From contig NZ_BAOG01000084.1 of NCBI RefSeq assembly GCF_000400365.1, forward strand, positions 1 to 64,000: a stretch of DNA of 64,000 nt, in the 5' to 3' direction. Shown here piece after piece: positions 1-9,638 of this stretch. The translations under genes were made by a program, and so were the position numbers. Source of the DNA: Vibrio jasicida CAIM 1864 = LMG 25398. Its GTDB lineage: Bacteria; Pseudomonadota; Gammaproteobacteria; Enterobacterales; Vibrionaceae. Under the pieces are notes generated by a model. That model did not search any database. It saw only the letters and a program-made list of their open reading frames with translations, and had not been told where the DNA came from. Every line of letters begins with the position of its first letter. The first letter of the stretch is position 1.

Positions 1-82
1 TAGAATAACTACTTATCGAAAAATTGCGCCTTGTTCTCAAGCATTTTCCCTACGCTATTTCTGATCACTTATTTACTGTGAT

Positions 83-134
83 TGGTATAATCTACTCCAG
101 AAATGAAGAAGGTTGGCAGAAGCCAACCTTTTTT
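83..134 (+). terminator. intrinsic terminator just downstream of an extended -10 motif
   Basis: A 7-bp stem (GGTTGGC, AGAA loop, GCCAACC, positions 111-128) is followed by six T on the plus strand. It lies beyond the 3' end of minus-strand ruvX, but the T-run points right, so it most likely ends a plus-strand transcript entering from the left. An extended -10 motif, TGGTATAAT, sits at 83-91 only about 20 bases before the hairpin. Positions 1-82 show no recognisable gene. Confidence 0.6.
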
Positions 135-150
135 CTTTGTGCTTGAATGT

Positions 151-576
151 CTACTCACCCCAAAGGTTTTCAAACCAACTTTCAAGAATCACCACCGCTG
201 ACTGACAGTCGATGTTACCCTTCGATAACGCTTTGTAGCCACCCATACTGAATAAATCAGCACGAGCTTCTGCTGTCGACAGACGTTCGTCATGCAACTC
301 AACAGGTAAGCCATATCGGCCTTGAAGGCGGTTGGCGAACTTTTTCGCTCGTGGCGTAATGGTTTCTAGATCTTTCCCGTGCAGGTCAGTCGGTAAGCCA
401 ACAACCAATAAGTCTGGTTGCCATTCTTTGATTTGTTTTTCGATATCATCCCAGTTTGGAATGCCATCATTGGCTTTAAACGCTTTTAATGGTGAAGCGG
501 TGCCAGTAATTTCTTGGCCAATCGCGCTACCAATACTCTTGGTGCCAAAATCAAAGGCCATAACAGTGCGTGACAT
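151..576 (-). CDS. ruvX: Holliday junction resolvase-like protein / pre-16S rRNA nuclease RuvX (YqgF)
   Basis: A 141-residue RNase H-fold protein of normal length for the YqgF family. It opens with the first acidic strand ([10 protein letters not shown], Asp9), followed by [10 protein letters not shown] near residues 58-67 and the conserved HDER at 95-98. In E. coli this protein takes part in 16S rRNA 5'-end maturation; the Holliday-junction name comes from structural similarity. It is the last gene of a minus-strand run endA-rsmE-gshB-yqgE-ruvX, 53 bases after yqgE, the same order as in enterobacteria. Confidence 0.93.
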   Translation of the reverse strand: MSRTVMAFDFGTKSIGSAIGQEITGTASPLKAFKANDGIPNWDDIEKQIKEWQPDLLVVGLPTDLHGKDLETITPRAKKFANRLQGRYGLPVELHDERLSTAEARADLFSMGGYKALSKGNIDCQSAVVILESWFENLWGE

Positions 577-629
577 AATGTGTCTCGAATCTCAATTGGG
601 TGGAAAACTTAACGTATTACGCAAGTGGG

Positions 630-1199
630 TTATGCATGTCCGGCGTCAGAAGATAACTGGCTCGGATCGATACCTAGCTTTTCGACGGCTTTTTTCCAAC
701 GATCGATAATAGGAGTATCGAAGATGATCTCTGGTGTGGCTTCAATCGTCAGCCATGAGTTTTCAGCCAGTTCGGTTTCTAACTGACCGGCACTCCAACC
801 TGAATAACCTAACGCAACAAGATAGTCACTTGGTTCTGCCTCTGTGCCGAGTACCGACAGGATGTCTTTGGAAGTGGTGACAGCCAGCTCGTCAGTCATT
901 TGAATGCTCGATTCGTAATAATCTTTTGGTTTATGCAAAATAAAACCACGATCTTCAGAAACAGGGCCACCATTATAAACAGGCCTGTCCAAACTCGCTT
1001 CAAACAGGCGCGGGTGAACAGGTTGTACTTCGACCTGCTTGAGCATGCTACCTACTGTAATATCAACCGGAGCATTGATCATTAGCCCCATCGCACCTTC
1101 TTCATTGTGCTCACAGACATAGATAACACTATTCTGAAAGTAGGGGTCTTTCATTCCCGGCATAGCAACTAAGAAATAGTTTGTGAGGTTCATTCTCAT
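630..1199 (-). CDS. yqgE: UPF0301 / AlgH family protein YqgE
   Basis: A 189-residue cytoplasmic protein of the DUF179/AlgH family. Hallmarks seen are [10 protein letters not shown] at the N-terminus, [16 protein letters not shown], a [10 protein letters not shown] segment and [11 protein letters not shown] in the C-terminal half. The biochemical role of the family is unsettled. The first ATG has AAAGG five bases upstream; a second in-frame ATG two codons later (1193) matches the E. coli start and is an equal candidate. It lies between gshB and ruvX in the conserved block. Confidence 0.9.
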   Translation of the reverse strand: MRMNLTNYFLVAMPGMKDPYFQNSVIYVCEHNEEGAMGLMINAPVDITVGSMLKQVEVQPVHPRLFEASLDRPVYNGGPVSEDRGFILHKPKDYYESSIQMTDELAVTTSKDILSVLGTEAEPSDYLVALGYSGWSAGQLETELAENSWLTIEATPEIIFDTPIIDRWKKAVEKLGIDPSQLSSDAGHA

Positions 1200-1304
1200 T
1201 TCGACCTTTCAGTAGGTACTTAAGCAAACGTCACGCACTGATATGTGCATGAGTTTGCTTAAGTTAATGTTCAACGCTCTCTATTAACTGTACTACAGTT
1301 TGAG

Positions 1305-2255
1305 TTATTCGCCTTTGATACGACGTTCGATCGCATCCATGAGCTTACCAGTGATAGAAATATCAAATGCTGCTTCAATTTCACGAATACACGTTGGGCT
1401 GGTGACGTTGATTTCCGTTAGCTTGTCGCCAATCACGTCAAGGCCAACAAAGATAAGACCTTTTTCTTTCAATGTTGGTGCGACGGCTTGTGCGATTTTC
1501 ATGTCAGTTTCACTCAGTGGACGAGCTTCACCGGTACCACCAGCAGCCAAGTTGCCGCGCGTTTCGCCTTTTGCAGGGATACGAGCTAGGCAGTAAGGCA
1601 TTGGTTCACCATCAACCACAAGAATACGCTTGTCACCATTGCTGATGTCAGGTACGAAGGTTTGCGCCATTGCGTAGTTTTGGCCGTGGTTAGTCAGCGT
1701 TTCGATGATCACAGATACGTTTGGATCGTTCTCTTTTACGCGGAAGATAGATGCACCACCCATGCCATCAAGTGGTTTTAGGATCACATCACCATGCTCT
1801 TCACGAAAAGCTTTAATCTTCTGTGCTTTTCGCGTCACGATAGTAGTTGGTGTGAGTTCAGGGAACCAAGCTGTGAACAGTTTCTCGTTACAGTCGCGTA
1901 GGCTTTGTGGTTTGTTAACGATCAGTGCACCTTGTTCTTCAGCACGTTCAAGGATGTAAGTCGCGTAGATGTACTCAGTGTCGAATGGAGGATCTTTACG
2001 CATCAGAACCGCATCTAACTCAGAAAGCTCGATAGTTTGCTCTGATTTGAATTCGTACCAGCCAGTTGGATCTTCTTTTAATTCAACCACTTTGGTATCC
2101 GCAATTGCTTTACCTTGGTCTAGATGAAGATCATTCATTTCCATGTAGTGGATTTCGTAACCGCGGCGCTGCGCTTCAAGCATCATGGCAAAGCTAGAGT
2201 CTTTCTTGATGTTAATGGACGAGATTGGGTCCATAACAATACCGAGTTTGATCAT
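1305..2255 (-). CDS. gshB: glutathione synthetase
   Basis: A 316-residue ATP-grasp ligase that joins gamma-glutamylcysteine and glycine, the second step of glutathione synthesis. The sequence shows the N-terminal IVMDPISSI start, the ATP-grasp segment ILKPLDGMGGASIF, the glycine-rich loop KGETRGNLAAGG and the metal-binding segment ending in NVTSPTC. Length matches E. coli GshB (316 residues). It starts 14 bases after rsmE ends, which suggests co-transcription, and is followed by yqgE after 105 bases. Confidence 0.97.
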   Translation of the reverse strand: MIKLGIVMDPISSINIKKDSSFAMMLEAQRRGYEIHYMEMNDLHLDQGKAIADTKVVELKEDPTGWYEFKSEQTIELSELDAVLMRKDPPFDTEYIYATYILERAEEQGALIVNKPQSLRDCNEKLFTAWFPELTPTTIVTRKAQKIKAFREEHGDVILKPLDGMGGASIFRVKENDPNVSVIIETLTNHGQNYAMAQTFVPDISNGDKRILVVDGEPMPYCLARIPAKGETRGNLAAGGTGEARPLSETDMKIAQAVAPTLKEKGLIFVGLDVIGDKLTEINVTSPTCIREIEAAFDISITGKLMDAIERRIKGE

Positions 2256-2269
2256 TGTTTTTCTCCGTT

Positions 2270-3001
2270 TTAACCAAGATCGCCGAAACGAACTTGTAAG
2301 GCTGTAATTGCGGTAAGAGCCGCAGTCTCGGTGCGCAGTACGCGAGGACCGAGTAGCGTTTCTTCAAATTGATGTTCGCGTGTCATGCCGATTTCTTCTG
2401 AAGATAGACCGCCTTCAGGGCCAATCAATAGCCGTACTTTTTCGACAGGCGTTGGCAGGGTATTGATTGAGTACTTCGCTCGTGGGTGAAGGTTCAGTTT
2501 TAAACCGTCGTACGCTTCTTGACACCACTCTTCCAAACTCATGATTGGACGGATCTCAGGCACGACATTGCGACCACATTGTTCACAAGCGCTCACTGCG
2601 ATTTTTTGCCATTGAACGAGTTTCTTCTCGAAGCGTTTTTGATCTAGCTTTACGCCACAACGTTCAGAGATAAGAGGTGTGATTGTATTAACACCAAGCT
2701 CAACAGACTTTTGGATCGTGAATTCCATCTTATCGCCGCGAGAAATAACCTGACCAAGATGTAGATCTAAAGGTGACTCAATGTTGCTTTCTACACGCTC
2801 GGTTAATTCAACCATCACATTCTTTTTCGTGACTTCACTAATCACGGCTGGAAATTCTGCGCCACTGCCATCGAAAAGGAGGACTTCTTGGCCCTCTTTC
2901 ATGCGAAGGACTCGGCCAATGTGGCCTGCTGCATCTTCACTTAAAGCGAGTGCGCCAAGTTGTTGAATGGTTTCTGGATGATAAATTCGAGGGATACGCA
3001 T
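2270..3001 (-). CDS. rsmE: 16S rRNA (uracil-1498-N3)-methyltransferase RsmE
   Basis: A 243-residue SPOUT-class methyltransferase that modifies U1498 of 16S rRNA. The trefoil-knot motifs are clear: [13 protein letters not shown] (IGPEGG at residues 193-198) and [11 protein letters not shown] (217-227). The N-terminal part is the PUA-like RNA-binding domain. It sits between endA and gshB as in other gamma-proteobacteria. The 147-base gap to endA leaves room for its own promoter. Confidence 0.96.
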   Translation of the reverse strand: MRIPRIYHPETIQQLGALALSEDAAGHIGRVLRMKEGQEVLLFDGSGAEFPAVISEVTKKNVMVELTERVESNIESPLDLHLGQVISRGDKMEFTIQKSVELGVNTITPLISERCGVKLDQKRFEKKLVQWQKIAVSACEQCGRNVVPEIRPIMSLEEWCQEAYDGLKLNLHPRAKYSINTLPTPVEKVRLLIGPEGGLSSEEIGMTREHQFEETLLGPRVLRTETAALTAITALQVRFGDLG

Positions 3002-3148
3002 CGTGTTTCGATTTCCTGCATACGCGAGTGTTTAGACACTAACATGGATGCTTTCCACCGAAAAAACAAGGGGCAAGAGGCGTTTCCATTTGCAGTAAAT
3101 AGTTACGCCTCAATTAGCACAAGTTTGCCGCTGTATTTTTGAGAGGAA

Positions 3149-3844
3149 TTACAGTGCTCGACAAGCCTCTTGTACAAATGGGTTATGATTGCCTTGAACC
3201 TTTGAAATGCGCTCGTCACGCTCACATTCCCACTTGTCGACAGGGTAGGTTTTGTTCCACGCACTCATTAACTGAGTTTGTTGCTTAGACAGTTTGAAGC
3301 CGTACTCTTTGCTCATGTATAGGTAGGTGCGAGCAATCGAGCCACGAGCGCGGTCTGGTGGCATGACTTTACGTTGCTTGAAGTTAACCTGCATTTCACA
3401 GCGGCCATAGCTGACACCGTCCATACCATTCCACTGACTGAAATTGTAATTAGAACGATCGCCGTTCACTTCCCCAATAGCTGGTGTCAGGTTATGAAGG
3501 TCGGCTTCCATAGATTTGAAGACTTTGTCGTTTCTTGTGCAGTTTTTGCGTCCGCCATCTTGCCAGCACTGACGCTGGTGGCCGAATTGCCAAGCTGGGA
3601 CCACGTGTTCCCACTCGATGCGAGAAGCACGTTTTTCTTGTTTACGCACTTGGTAGCCACAAGAAGCAAGGTCCGGTACACCTTTCTTACCTTGCCAGTT
3701 GATATCACAGCCACAGTAGAAACTGGTTGGGTGATCTTTGTATATTTTAACCGCTTCACGTTTTGCCGCAGAGAAAGAGGTCGGTGGCGCAGCAATTACG
3801 GCACTAGAAAGCGCAAACAGGAATAAAGAGAACAGGTATTTCAT
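3149..3844 (-). CDS. endA: periplasmic/secreted endonuclease I (EndA/Dns/Vvn type)
   Basis: A 231-residue non-specific nuclease with a signal peptide (about residues 1-18, cleavage near AVIA-A). The beta-beta-alpha metal active site is visible as Glu79-His80 in [10 protein letters not shown] and Asn127 in [11 protein letters not shown], the same positions reported for the Vibrio vulnificus nuclease Vvn. Many cysteines (C44, C46, C62, C93, C102 and others) fit the disulfide-rich fold. The family cuts DNA and RNA outside the cytoplasm and in vibrios affects DNA uptake and nutrient scavenging. Confidence 0.96.
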   Translation of the reverse strand: MKYLFSLFLFALSSAVIAAPPTSFSAAKREAVKIYKDHPTSFYCGCDINWQGKKGVPDLASCGYQVRKQEKRASRIEWEHVVPAWQFGHQRQCWQDGGRKNCTRNDKVFKSMEADLHNLTPAIGEVNGDRSNYNFSQWNGMDGVSYGRCEMQVNFKQRKVMPPDRARGSIARTYLYMSKEYGFKLSKQQTQLMSAWNKTYPVDKWECERDERISKVQGNHNPFVQEACRAL

Positions 3845-3994
3845 GATTAAAGTCTTTATAAAGTATGACTTTATTTATTCTAACACGCAGAAATTAGCTT
3901 TAGTGATGAGTGCGTTAACAATAATGGGCAAAAAGAAGCCGTTTGAGAACGACAATCTCTGTTTTAGGAATCTGAATATTTCTAGTGAGGAGAG

Positions 3995-4492
3995 TTAAGA
4001 CAGCTGAGTGCCAGTGAAGCTTAATGGTTTTCGACACTTTTGGCAGGAATAGACGGCCTCTTTACGTATGACTTTATTGTGGCGTCGAATTGAGAGCGGA
4101 TAGGCGGTGCAAGCGCAGCGGTACTCAAAGGTCTTACCTTGCACAGAGGCGATATCGAAGCTGTGAGTTGTTTTAGCTGGCACGTTAAAAATGGCTTCCA
4201 TCACACCTTGCCATTCTTTTCCGTGAGGGCGAACACGACCGTATACTTGGTACGTAATGAGATGCGCTACTTCATGTGGTATCACTTCTTTTAGAAAAGC
4301 TTGCGGGTTTTCTTTAAAAAGCTTTGGATTTAGACGAACTTCATTCAATTGCAGATAAGCTTTGCCTGCCGCTTTACCACGAACATTAAATGTGACTGCG
4401 GGCATCGGAAAAGAACGTTTGAATGCTTGCTCCGCCTTCGTGATGCAAACTGCCATCACTTGTTTGGCTTTGTAGCTCAGCTCTATATCCAC
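3995..4492 (-). CDS. sprT: SprT family zinc metalloprotease-like protein
   Basis: A SprT-like protein with a zincin motif HEVAH (His73-Glu74-His77 with the start used here) and a C-terminal zinc ribbon (YRCACT and SCQKC). I chose the GTG at 4492: it has GAGG five bases upstream, gives 165 residues (the E. coli SprT length), and lies downstream of the terminator at 4514-4538. An ATG at 4546 in the same frame would put that terminator inside the gene. The bacterial function is not well defined; the related eukaryotic Spartan degrades DNA-protein crosslinks. Confidence 0.87.
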   Translation of the reverse strand: MDIELSYKAKQVMAVCITKAEQAFKRSFPMPAVTFNVRGKAAGKAYLQLNEVRLNPKLFKENPQAFLKEVIPHEVAHLITYQVYGRVRPHGKEWQGVMEAIFNVPAKTTHSFDIASVQGKTFEYRCACTAYPLSIRRHNKVIRKEAVYSCQKCRKPLSFTGTQLS

Positions 4493-4513
4493 ACTTACCT
4501 CATTATATTTAAT

Positions 4514-4538
4514 AAAAAGCCCCCGCGTTTGCGAGGGC
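4514..4538 (-). terminator. intrinsic terminator of the DUF2189-type gene
   Basis: Read on the minus strand this is an 8-bp G+C-rich stem (GCCCTCGC, AAAC loop, GCGGGGGC with one G-T pair) followed by TTTTT. It sits 20 bases after the stop of the membrane-protein gene and 22 bases before the chosen sprT start, separating the two transcripts. Confidence 0.9.
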
Positions 4539-4558
4539 AGGATCATAACATCAGTTTT

Positions 4559-5356
4559 CTAAGGCGTGTGTTTTTTCTTGATCGTTGCATGGTAAGCATG
4601 CCAAGTACCATAACCGAGGATTGGCATGGTGAAGAGCATACCTATGCCGTACGTTGTAAAGCCAATTAAGATACCGCCACAAATGATGGCTGCCCATACG
4701 ATCATCGCAGGAATGTTCGACTTCACAGCGTTAAAGCTGGTAAAGACGGCGGTCATCATGTCTACACGCCTTTCCATCATTAAAGGAATAGAAAAAGCAG
4801 AAATACTGAACACGATGCACGCTAATACCAAGCCAACTAGAGAGCCAATCACTAGGAAAGGCAAGAAGTCAGTCAGTGGTGCGCCTTGAACGGACGGATA
4901 AAGTGCATGAAGCAGAGCGGCAATTCGCATCCAGAAAATCATACATACCGCGAGCATTACAGCGAATGCCCATTGAGAAGTCGAATTTCGTCCAATGGCT
5001 TTCATTGAATGGAACAAGCTTGGTTTGTGTCCACGCTCTCTCTCCCAACTGGCGTCATATAAGCCTAGTGCTAGGAATGGGCCGATTAGCATGTAGACAA
5101 TCAGACTCGGCATCACCACTAAGTGTGTGCCTTGCCATTGAACCAGAAGCACGATACCAATAGCGGCGGCCATAAAGCAGATGCCGTAAAAGGCACTAAT
5201 GACTGGCATACGAACGAAATCGTGCAGACCCAGTGAGAGCCAATGGAATGGGGCCGAAAGATTCACGGTATTGCACGGAATGGTTCTGGCATATTCGTTA
5301 TCTGGGACTTCCTTTCGTTTATTTTGGAAGTCAGACGGATTCACGGTACGAGGCAT
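4559..5356 (-). CDS. DUF2189-like integral membrane protein
   Basis: A 265-residue multi-pass membrane protein with several hydrophobic segments, including ISAFYGICFMAAAIGIVLLV, SLIVYMLIGPFLALGLY, WAFAVMLAVCMIFWM and a glycine-rich C-terminal pair. The segment RGHKPSLFHSMKA fits the DUF2189 family of uncharacterised inner-membrane proteins. I chose the ATG at 5356 because AAGGAGGAG lies just upstream; the frame stays open to an ATG at 5485 but that stretch contains the ribosome site. Function unknown. A strong terminator follows. Confidence 0.8.
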   Translation of the reverse strand: MPRTVNPSDFQNKRKEVPDNEYARTIPCNTVNLSAPFHWLSLGLHDFVRMPVISAFYGICFMAAAIGIVLLVQWQGTHLVVMPSLIVYMLIGPFLALGLYDASWERERGHKPSLFHSMKAIGRNSTSQWAFAVMLAVCMIFWMRIAALLHALYPSVQGAPLTDFLPFLVIGSLVGLVLACIVFSISAFSIPLMMERRVDMMTAVFTSFNAVKSNIPAMIVWAAIICGGILIGFTTYGIGMLFTMPILGYGTWHAYHATIKKKHTP

Positions 5357-5585
5357 AACTCCTCCTTGATTTATTCCCACGGTGGCACCTAGGCCATAAA
5401 GGATGCCTGACTGACGTTTCATTACTTTTTTCATCACGTGAGTCCGCACCTTATCTCTATACGTTATATGCATCGGAAAGTGCATTTAACATTATGTTAA
5501 CTATTGGCGGAGTTAGGGCAATTTACAAATAAATGCTGAATTTTTGTTCAAGAAAGAGATAGGAAAGAAAAAGGGAGGAGGGAAC

Positions 5586-5611
5586 AAAAAGCCCCCGCCA
5601 AAGGCGAGGGC
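5586..5611 (-). terminator. intrinsic terminator of metK
   Basis: Minus-strand reading gives a 9-bp stem (GCCCTCGCC, 3-base loop, GGCGGGGGC with one G-T pair) followed by TTTTTGTT, about 25 bases past the metK stop codon. Confidence 0.9.
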
Positions 5612-5635
5612 TTTATCGATTCTTGTGTGGCTCGA

Positions 5636-6790
5636 TTACTTGATGCCAGCGAAATCGCGTAGGATAGCTGCTTTATCTGTAGCTTCCCATGGGAACTCTT
5701 CGCGACCGAAGTGACCGTATGCTGCTGTCTGCTTGTAGATAGGTTGAAGCAGGTTAAGCATTTCTTGTAGGCCGTATGGACGTAGGTCGAAGTTTTGACG
5801 AACCGCTTCAATGATGATGTCGTGTGATACTTTCTCAGTACCGAACGTTTCAACCATGATAGACGTTGGATCAGCAACACCGATAGCGTATGAAAGTTGG
5901 ATTTCACAACGGTCAGCCATGCCAGCTGCTACGATGTTTTTCGCTACGTAACGTGCCGCGTAAGCTGCTGAGCGGTCTACTTTCGATGGATCTTTACCTG
6001 AGAATGCACCACCACCGTGACGAGCTGCACCGCCGTAAGTATCTACGATGATTTTACGACCAGTTAGACCACAGTCACCCATTGGACCACCGATAACGAA
6101 GCGACCGGTTGGGTTGATGAAGAAGTTAGTGTCTTTAGTGATCCACTCTGAAGGCAATACTGGCTTGATGATCTCTTCCATCACTGCTTCACGTAGGTCT
6201 GGTGTTGTTACTGAATCACAGTGCTGAGTCGAAAGAACAACCGCATCAATACCAACAATCTTACCTTGGTCGTATTGGAACGTTACTTGAGATTTCGCAT
6301 CTGGACGAAGGAAGTCTAGTTTACCGCTCTTACGAACTTCAGCTTGCTTCTTAACAAGTAGGTGAGAGTATGTAATTGGAGCGGGCATTAGGATTTCAGT
6401 TTCGTTTGTTGCGTAACCGAACATGATGCCTTGGTCGCCGGCGCCTTGCTCTTTAGGGTCTGCTTTATCAACACCTTGGTTGATGTCTGGAGACTGCTTA
6501 CCGATGGTGTTTAGAACCGCACACGAGTTCGCGTCGAAGCCCATATCAGAGTGAACGTAACCAATTTCACGAACAGTTTCACGAGTGATTTCTTCAATAT
6601 CAACCCATGCTGACGTTGTTACTTCACCGCCAACCATAACCATGCCGGTTTTAACGTAAGTCTCACAAGCAACACGTGCTTTTGGGTCTTGCTCAAGAAT
6701 TGCATCAAGAACTGCGTCAGAGATTTGGTCTGCGATTTTATCTGGATGACCTTCTGATACCGACTCAGAAGTGAACAGGTGCTTAGCCAT
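5636..6790 (-). CDS. metK: S-adenosylmethionine synthase (methionine adenosyltransferase)
   Basis: A 384-residue enzyme making S-adenosylmethionine from methionine and ATP; E. coli MetK has the same length. Signature segments are [14 protein letters not shown] at the N-terminus, [12 protein letters not shown] in the middle and [19 protein letters not shown] towards the C-terminus, covering ATP, K+ and Mg2+ binding. It has its own promoter region with MetJ boxes (6864-6887) and a terminator. The divergent neighbour is tkt, 367 bases away. Confidence 0.98.
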   Translation of the reverse strand: MAKHLFTSESVSEGHPDKIADQISDAVLDAILEQDPKARVACETYVKTGMVMVGGEVTTSAWVDIEEITRETVREIGYVHSDMGFDANSCAVLNTIGKQSPDINQGVDKADPKEQGAGDQGIMFGYATNETEILMPAPITYSHLLVKKQAEVRKSGKLDFLRPDAKSQVTFQYDQGKIVGIDAVVLSTQHCDSVTTPDLREAVMEEIIKPVLPSEWITKDTNFFINPTGRFVIGGPMGDCGLTGRKIIVDTYGGAARHGGGAFSGKDPSKVDRSAAYAARYVAKNIVAAGMADRCEIQLSYAIGVADPTSIMVETFGTEKVSHDIIIEAVRQNFDLRPYGLQEMLNLLQPIYKQTAAYGHFGREEFPWEATDKAAILRDFAGIK

Positions 6791-6863
6791 GATAGCTCCA
6801 ATCTTAAGGTTTACTCATGGCCAACTAACGCAAGCTTGCCACGAAAAATACAATACAGTTTGT

Positions 6864-6887
6864 AGGTGTTTCTACATCTAGACGTCT
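6864..6887 (-). promoter_or_regulatory. tandem MetJ boxes upstream of metK
   Basis: Three adjacent octamers: aggtgttt (5 of 8 to the Met-box consensus AGACGTCT), ctacatct (5 of 8) and agacgtct (8 of 8). The consensus is palindromic, so strand does not matter. They lie 74-97 bases before the metK start codon, where a MetJ/SAM repressor array is expected from E. coli. The boxes are seen; repression is inferred. Confidence 0.85.
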
Positions 6888-7035
6888 ATTTTAAATTGCC
6901 GTGTTCGAATTACAAGTTCTTTTTCCAATCCAATTCATCTGACTTATTACCCAATCGTTTGCTTGAAGGATGATGAATTTATAGAAAAATGCAGACAATC
7001 AGCGAAAAGATTGAGTTAAAACCTCAAAAATGGTG

Positions 7036-7051
7036 AGTAAAACGTTTGCAG
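7036..7051 (+). promoter_or_regulatory. PurR/LacI-family-type operator upstream of tkt
   Basis: agtaaaacgtttgcag matches 11 of 16 positions of the E. coli PurR consensus ACGCAAACGTTTGCGT, with the right half best. It overlaps a plausible -35 element of tkt. Similar sites occur upstream of fba, serA and rpiA in this window. Which LacI-family regulator would bind is inference. Confidence 0.45.
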
Positions 7052-7080
7052 TCAGAATTTGGCTCTGAGAGAATATTGCG

Positions 7081-7114
7081 GCGCTTTTATCCCTTCTTAG
7101 TAAGATAAAAGCGC
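7081..7114 (+). repeat. perfect 11-bp inverted repeat in the tkt leader
   Basis: GCGCTTTTATC at 7081-7091 and its exact reverse complement at 7104-7114 are separated by 12 bases. No T-run follows, so it is not an intrinsic terminator. It falls at or just after the likely transcription start and ends 43 bases before the tkt start codon. It may be an mRNA 5' stem-loop or an operator. Confidence 0.75.
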
Positions 7115-7157
7115 CCACATTCCTTTATCAATTCGCTTAATGCACTCAGGAGCAGAC

Positions 7158-9152
7158 ATGTCTTCTCGTAAACATCTGGCAAATGCAATCCGCGCTCTTA
7201 GCATGGATGGTGTTCAACAAGCTAACTCTGGCCACCCAGGCGCACCTATGGGTATGGCTGATATCGCTGAAGTTCTTTGGCGTTCTCACCTAAACCACAA
7301 CCCAGCTAACCCAGAGTGGGCAGACCGCGACCGTTTCGTACTGTCTAACGGCCACGGCTCTATGCTTATTTACTCTCTACTGCACCTGAGCGGTTACGAG
7401 CTGTCTATCGACGATCTTAAAAACTTCCGTCAGCTTCACTCTAAGACTCCTGGTCACCCAGAGTACGGCTACGCACCAGGTATCGAAACAACGACTGGTC
7501 CTCTAGGTCAAGGCATCACCAACGCGGTTGGTATGGCAATGGCTGAGAAAGCGCTAGCGGCACAGTTCAATAAAGAAGGTCACGACATCGTTGACCACTT
7601 TACTTACGTGTTCATGGGTGATGGCTGTCTAATGGAAGGTATCTCGCACGAGGCTTGTTCTCTTGCTGGTACACTAGGCCTTGGCAAACTGATCGCATTC
7701 TGGGATGACAACGGCATTTCTATCGACGGTCACGTAGAAGGTTGGTTCTCTGATGACACTCCTAAGCGTTTTGAATCTTACGGTTGGCACGTTATCCCTG
7801 CTGTAGATGGTCACGATTCTGAAGCGATCAATGCTGCTATTGAAGCGGCAAAAGCAGACCCTCGTCCTACGTTGATCTGTACTAAAACCATCATCGGTTT
7901 TGGTTCTCCAAACAAATCAGGTTCACACGACTGTCACGGTGCGCCACTAGGTGCAGACGAAATCGCAGCAGCACGTGAGTTCCTAGGTTGGGAACACCCA
8001 GCATTTGAAATTCCAGCAGACGTATACGCTGAGTGGGATGCAAAACCAGCAGGTTCTGAGAAAGAAGCAGCTTGGAATGCGAAGTTTGAAGCATACGCAG
8101 CGGCTTACCCAGCAGAAGCGGCAGAGCTTAAACGTCGTTTAAACGGCGAACTTCCTGCAGAGTGGGAAGAAAAAGCGAGCCAAATTATTGCGGATCTTCA
8201 ATCTAATCCAGCGAACATTGCATCACGTAAAGCATCTCAAAATGCTCTAGAAGCGTTTGGTCAAATGCTTCCAGAATTCATGGGCGGCTCTGCTGACCTA
8301 GCGCCTTCTAACCTAACCATGTGGTCAGGTTCTAAGTCTCTAGAAGCGAACGACTTCTCTGGTAACTACATCCACTACGGTGTACGTGAATTCGGTATGA
8401 CTGCGATCATGAACGGTATCGCGCTACACGGTGGTTTCGTTCCTTACGGCGCAACATTCCTAATGTTTATGGAATACGCTCGTAACGCTATGCGTATGGC
8501 TGCTCTGATGAAAGTTCAGAACATCCAAGTTTACACGCACGACTCTATCGGCCTTGGCGAAGATGGCCCAACTCACCAACCGGTTGAGCAAATGGCTTCA
8601 CTACGTCTGACTCCAAACATGAGTACATGGCGTCCATGTGACCAAGTTGAATCTGCAGTAGCATGGAAACTGGCGATTGAGCGTAAAGATGCGCCAACTG
8701 CACTTATCTTCTCTCGTCAAAACCTAGCGCAACAAGATCGTGATGCTGCGCAAGTTGCGAACATCGCAAAAGGTGCTTACATCCTGAAAGACAGCGATGG
8801 TAAGCCTGAGCTAATCCTAATCGCGACAGGTTCTGAAGTTGAGCTAGTAGTGAAAGCTGCTGAGCAACTAACGGCTGAAGGTAAGAAAGTACGCGTTGTT
8901 TCAATGCCATCAACAGATGCATTCGACAAGCAAGACGCTGCTTACCGTGAATCTGTACTACCATCAGACGTAACGGCACGTATCGCGGTAGAAGCGGGCA
9001 TTGCTGACTTCTGGTACAAGTACGTTGGTTTCGACGGCCGCATCATCGGTATGACGACCTTCGGTGAGTCTGCGCCGGCTGACCAGCTGTTTGAGATGTT
9101 TGGTTTCACTGTAGAAAACGTAGTGAACACAGCACAAGAATTGCTAGCGTAA
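7158..9152 (+). CDS. tkt: transketolase
   Basis: A 664-residue thiamine-diphosphate enzyme of the non-oxidative pentose phosphate pathway that moves two-carbon units between sugar phosphates. N-terminal [16 protein letters not shown] is almost identical to E. coli TktA (663 residues). The ThDP segment [13 protein letters not shown] and the pyrimidine-domain segment [13 protein letters not shown] are intact. The ATG at 7158 is preferred over one six codons earlier because GGAG lies five bases before it. Codon use is rich in CTA, as in the other glycolytic genes here, suggesting high expression. Confidence 0.98.
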   Translation: MSSRKHLANAIRALSMDGVQQANSGHPGAPMGMADIAEVLWRSHLNHNPANPEWADRDRFVLSNGHGSMLIYSLLHLSGYELSIDDLKNFRQLHSKTPGHPEYGYAPGIETTTGPLGQGITNAVGMAMAEKALAAQFNKEGHDIVDHFTYVFMGDGCLMEGISHEACSLAGTLGLGKLIAFWDDNGISIDGHVEGWFSDDTPKRFESYGWHVIPAVDGHDSEAINAAIEAAKADPRPTLICTKTIIGFGSPNKSGSHDCHGAPLGADEIAAAREFLGWEHPAFEIPADVYAEWDAKPAGSEKEAAWNAKFEAYAAAYPAEAAELKRRLNGELPAEWEEKASQIIADLQSNPANIASRKASQNALEAFGQMLPEFMGGSADLAPSNLTMWSGSKSLEANDFSGNYIHYGVREFGMTAIMNGIALHGGFVPYGATFLMFMEYARNAMRMAALMKVQNIQVYTHDSIGLGEDGPTHQPVEQMASLRLTPNMSTWRPCDQVESAVAWKLAIERKDAPTALIFSRQNLAQQDRDAAQVANIAKGAYILKDSDGKPELILIATGSEVELVVKAAEQLTAEGKKVRVVSMPSTDAFDKQDAAYRESVLPSDVTARIAVEAGIADFWYKYVGFDGRIIGMTTFGESAPADQLFEMFGFTVENVVNTAQELLA

Positions 9153-9170
9153 TTTCGCGTTATAAATGAA

Positions 9171-9198
9171 AAACCGAGCGTTAATGCTCGGTTTTTTT
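9171..9198. terminator. bidirectional terminator after tkt
   Basis: CCGAGC, a 6-base loop, GCTCGG, then seven T on the plus strand and AAAA before the stem, so it can work in both directions. It lies between the converging tkt and the small zinc-ribbon gene. Confidence 0.9.
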
Positions 9199-9202
9199 AT
9201 GC

Positions 9203-9439
9203 CTATTCAAATTCTTTTCCCCAGTTGTCTCTCTCCTTGTGCCCACATTCCTTACAAGTGACATAGCGATCCATATCGTAATAGTGGCCGCCATTCAGCA
9301 AGGTATGAGCCCAAAGTTTTAACGTTCCAAGAATCGATTTATCCGTATCATAACGACTTGGCTTACGGACCAGCACTTCAGAGTGTGGTGTTTCTCTATT
9401 GCATCGCTGACAAAAGTGAGCAGCGGGAAAACCTGACAT
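9203..9439 (-). CDS. small zinc-ribbon protein of unknown function
   Basis: A 78-residue protein with two paired cysteine knuckles, HFCQRCNRE near the N-terminus and VTCKECGHKE near the C-terminus, which together can bind one zinc ion. The ATG at 9439 has AAGGA upstream and starts just before the first knuckle; a longer frame to 9568 adds an unlikely hydrophobic leader. I do not recognise a named family. It stands alone between tkt and epd and converges on tkt. Confidence 0.7.
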   Translation of the reverse strand: MSGFPAAHFCQRCNRETPHSEVLVRKPSRYDTDKSILGTLKLWAHTLLNGGHYYDMDRYVTCKECGHKERDNWGKEFE

Positions 9440-9638
9440 ACGAATTTCCTTTTGGTGGTCAAACAAGGAGTTAAAGTGCCAAGTGAAATACGCGAGGTCA
9501 GAAATGAATATATTGGCAATGTGAATGTATCGTGAAGTGAAAAGATAGTTTACCGCGAGTGAGATCACTTACTTAATGCGTTCTGCCTTTGTATCAGGTA
9601 CTATCTGTGACACGAATTTTTGGTGAGGCGAGGGAGAA

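Larger units (their letters stand above)
6791..7157. other. 367-base divergent regulatory region between metK and tkt
   Basis: No gene is seen here. From left to right it holds the metK leader and Met boxes (6864-6887), an A+T-rich stretch, a LacI/PurR-type operator (7036-7051) overlapping a possible tkt -35 (TTGCAG at 7047), a weak -10 near 7070-7077, and a perfect 11-bp inverted repeat (7081-7114) in the tkt leader. Confidence 0.7.

Noticed and set aside
3374-3826. 150-codon open frame opposite endA
   Set aside because: Lies entirely antisense to a well-supported nuclease gene and has no family features.
9556-9573. AGTGAGATCACT palindrome upstream of epd, with GAGTGAGATCAC also near 26580
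   Set aside because: Spacing does not fit CRP, and a 12-base match in two places is expected by chance.
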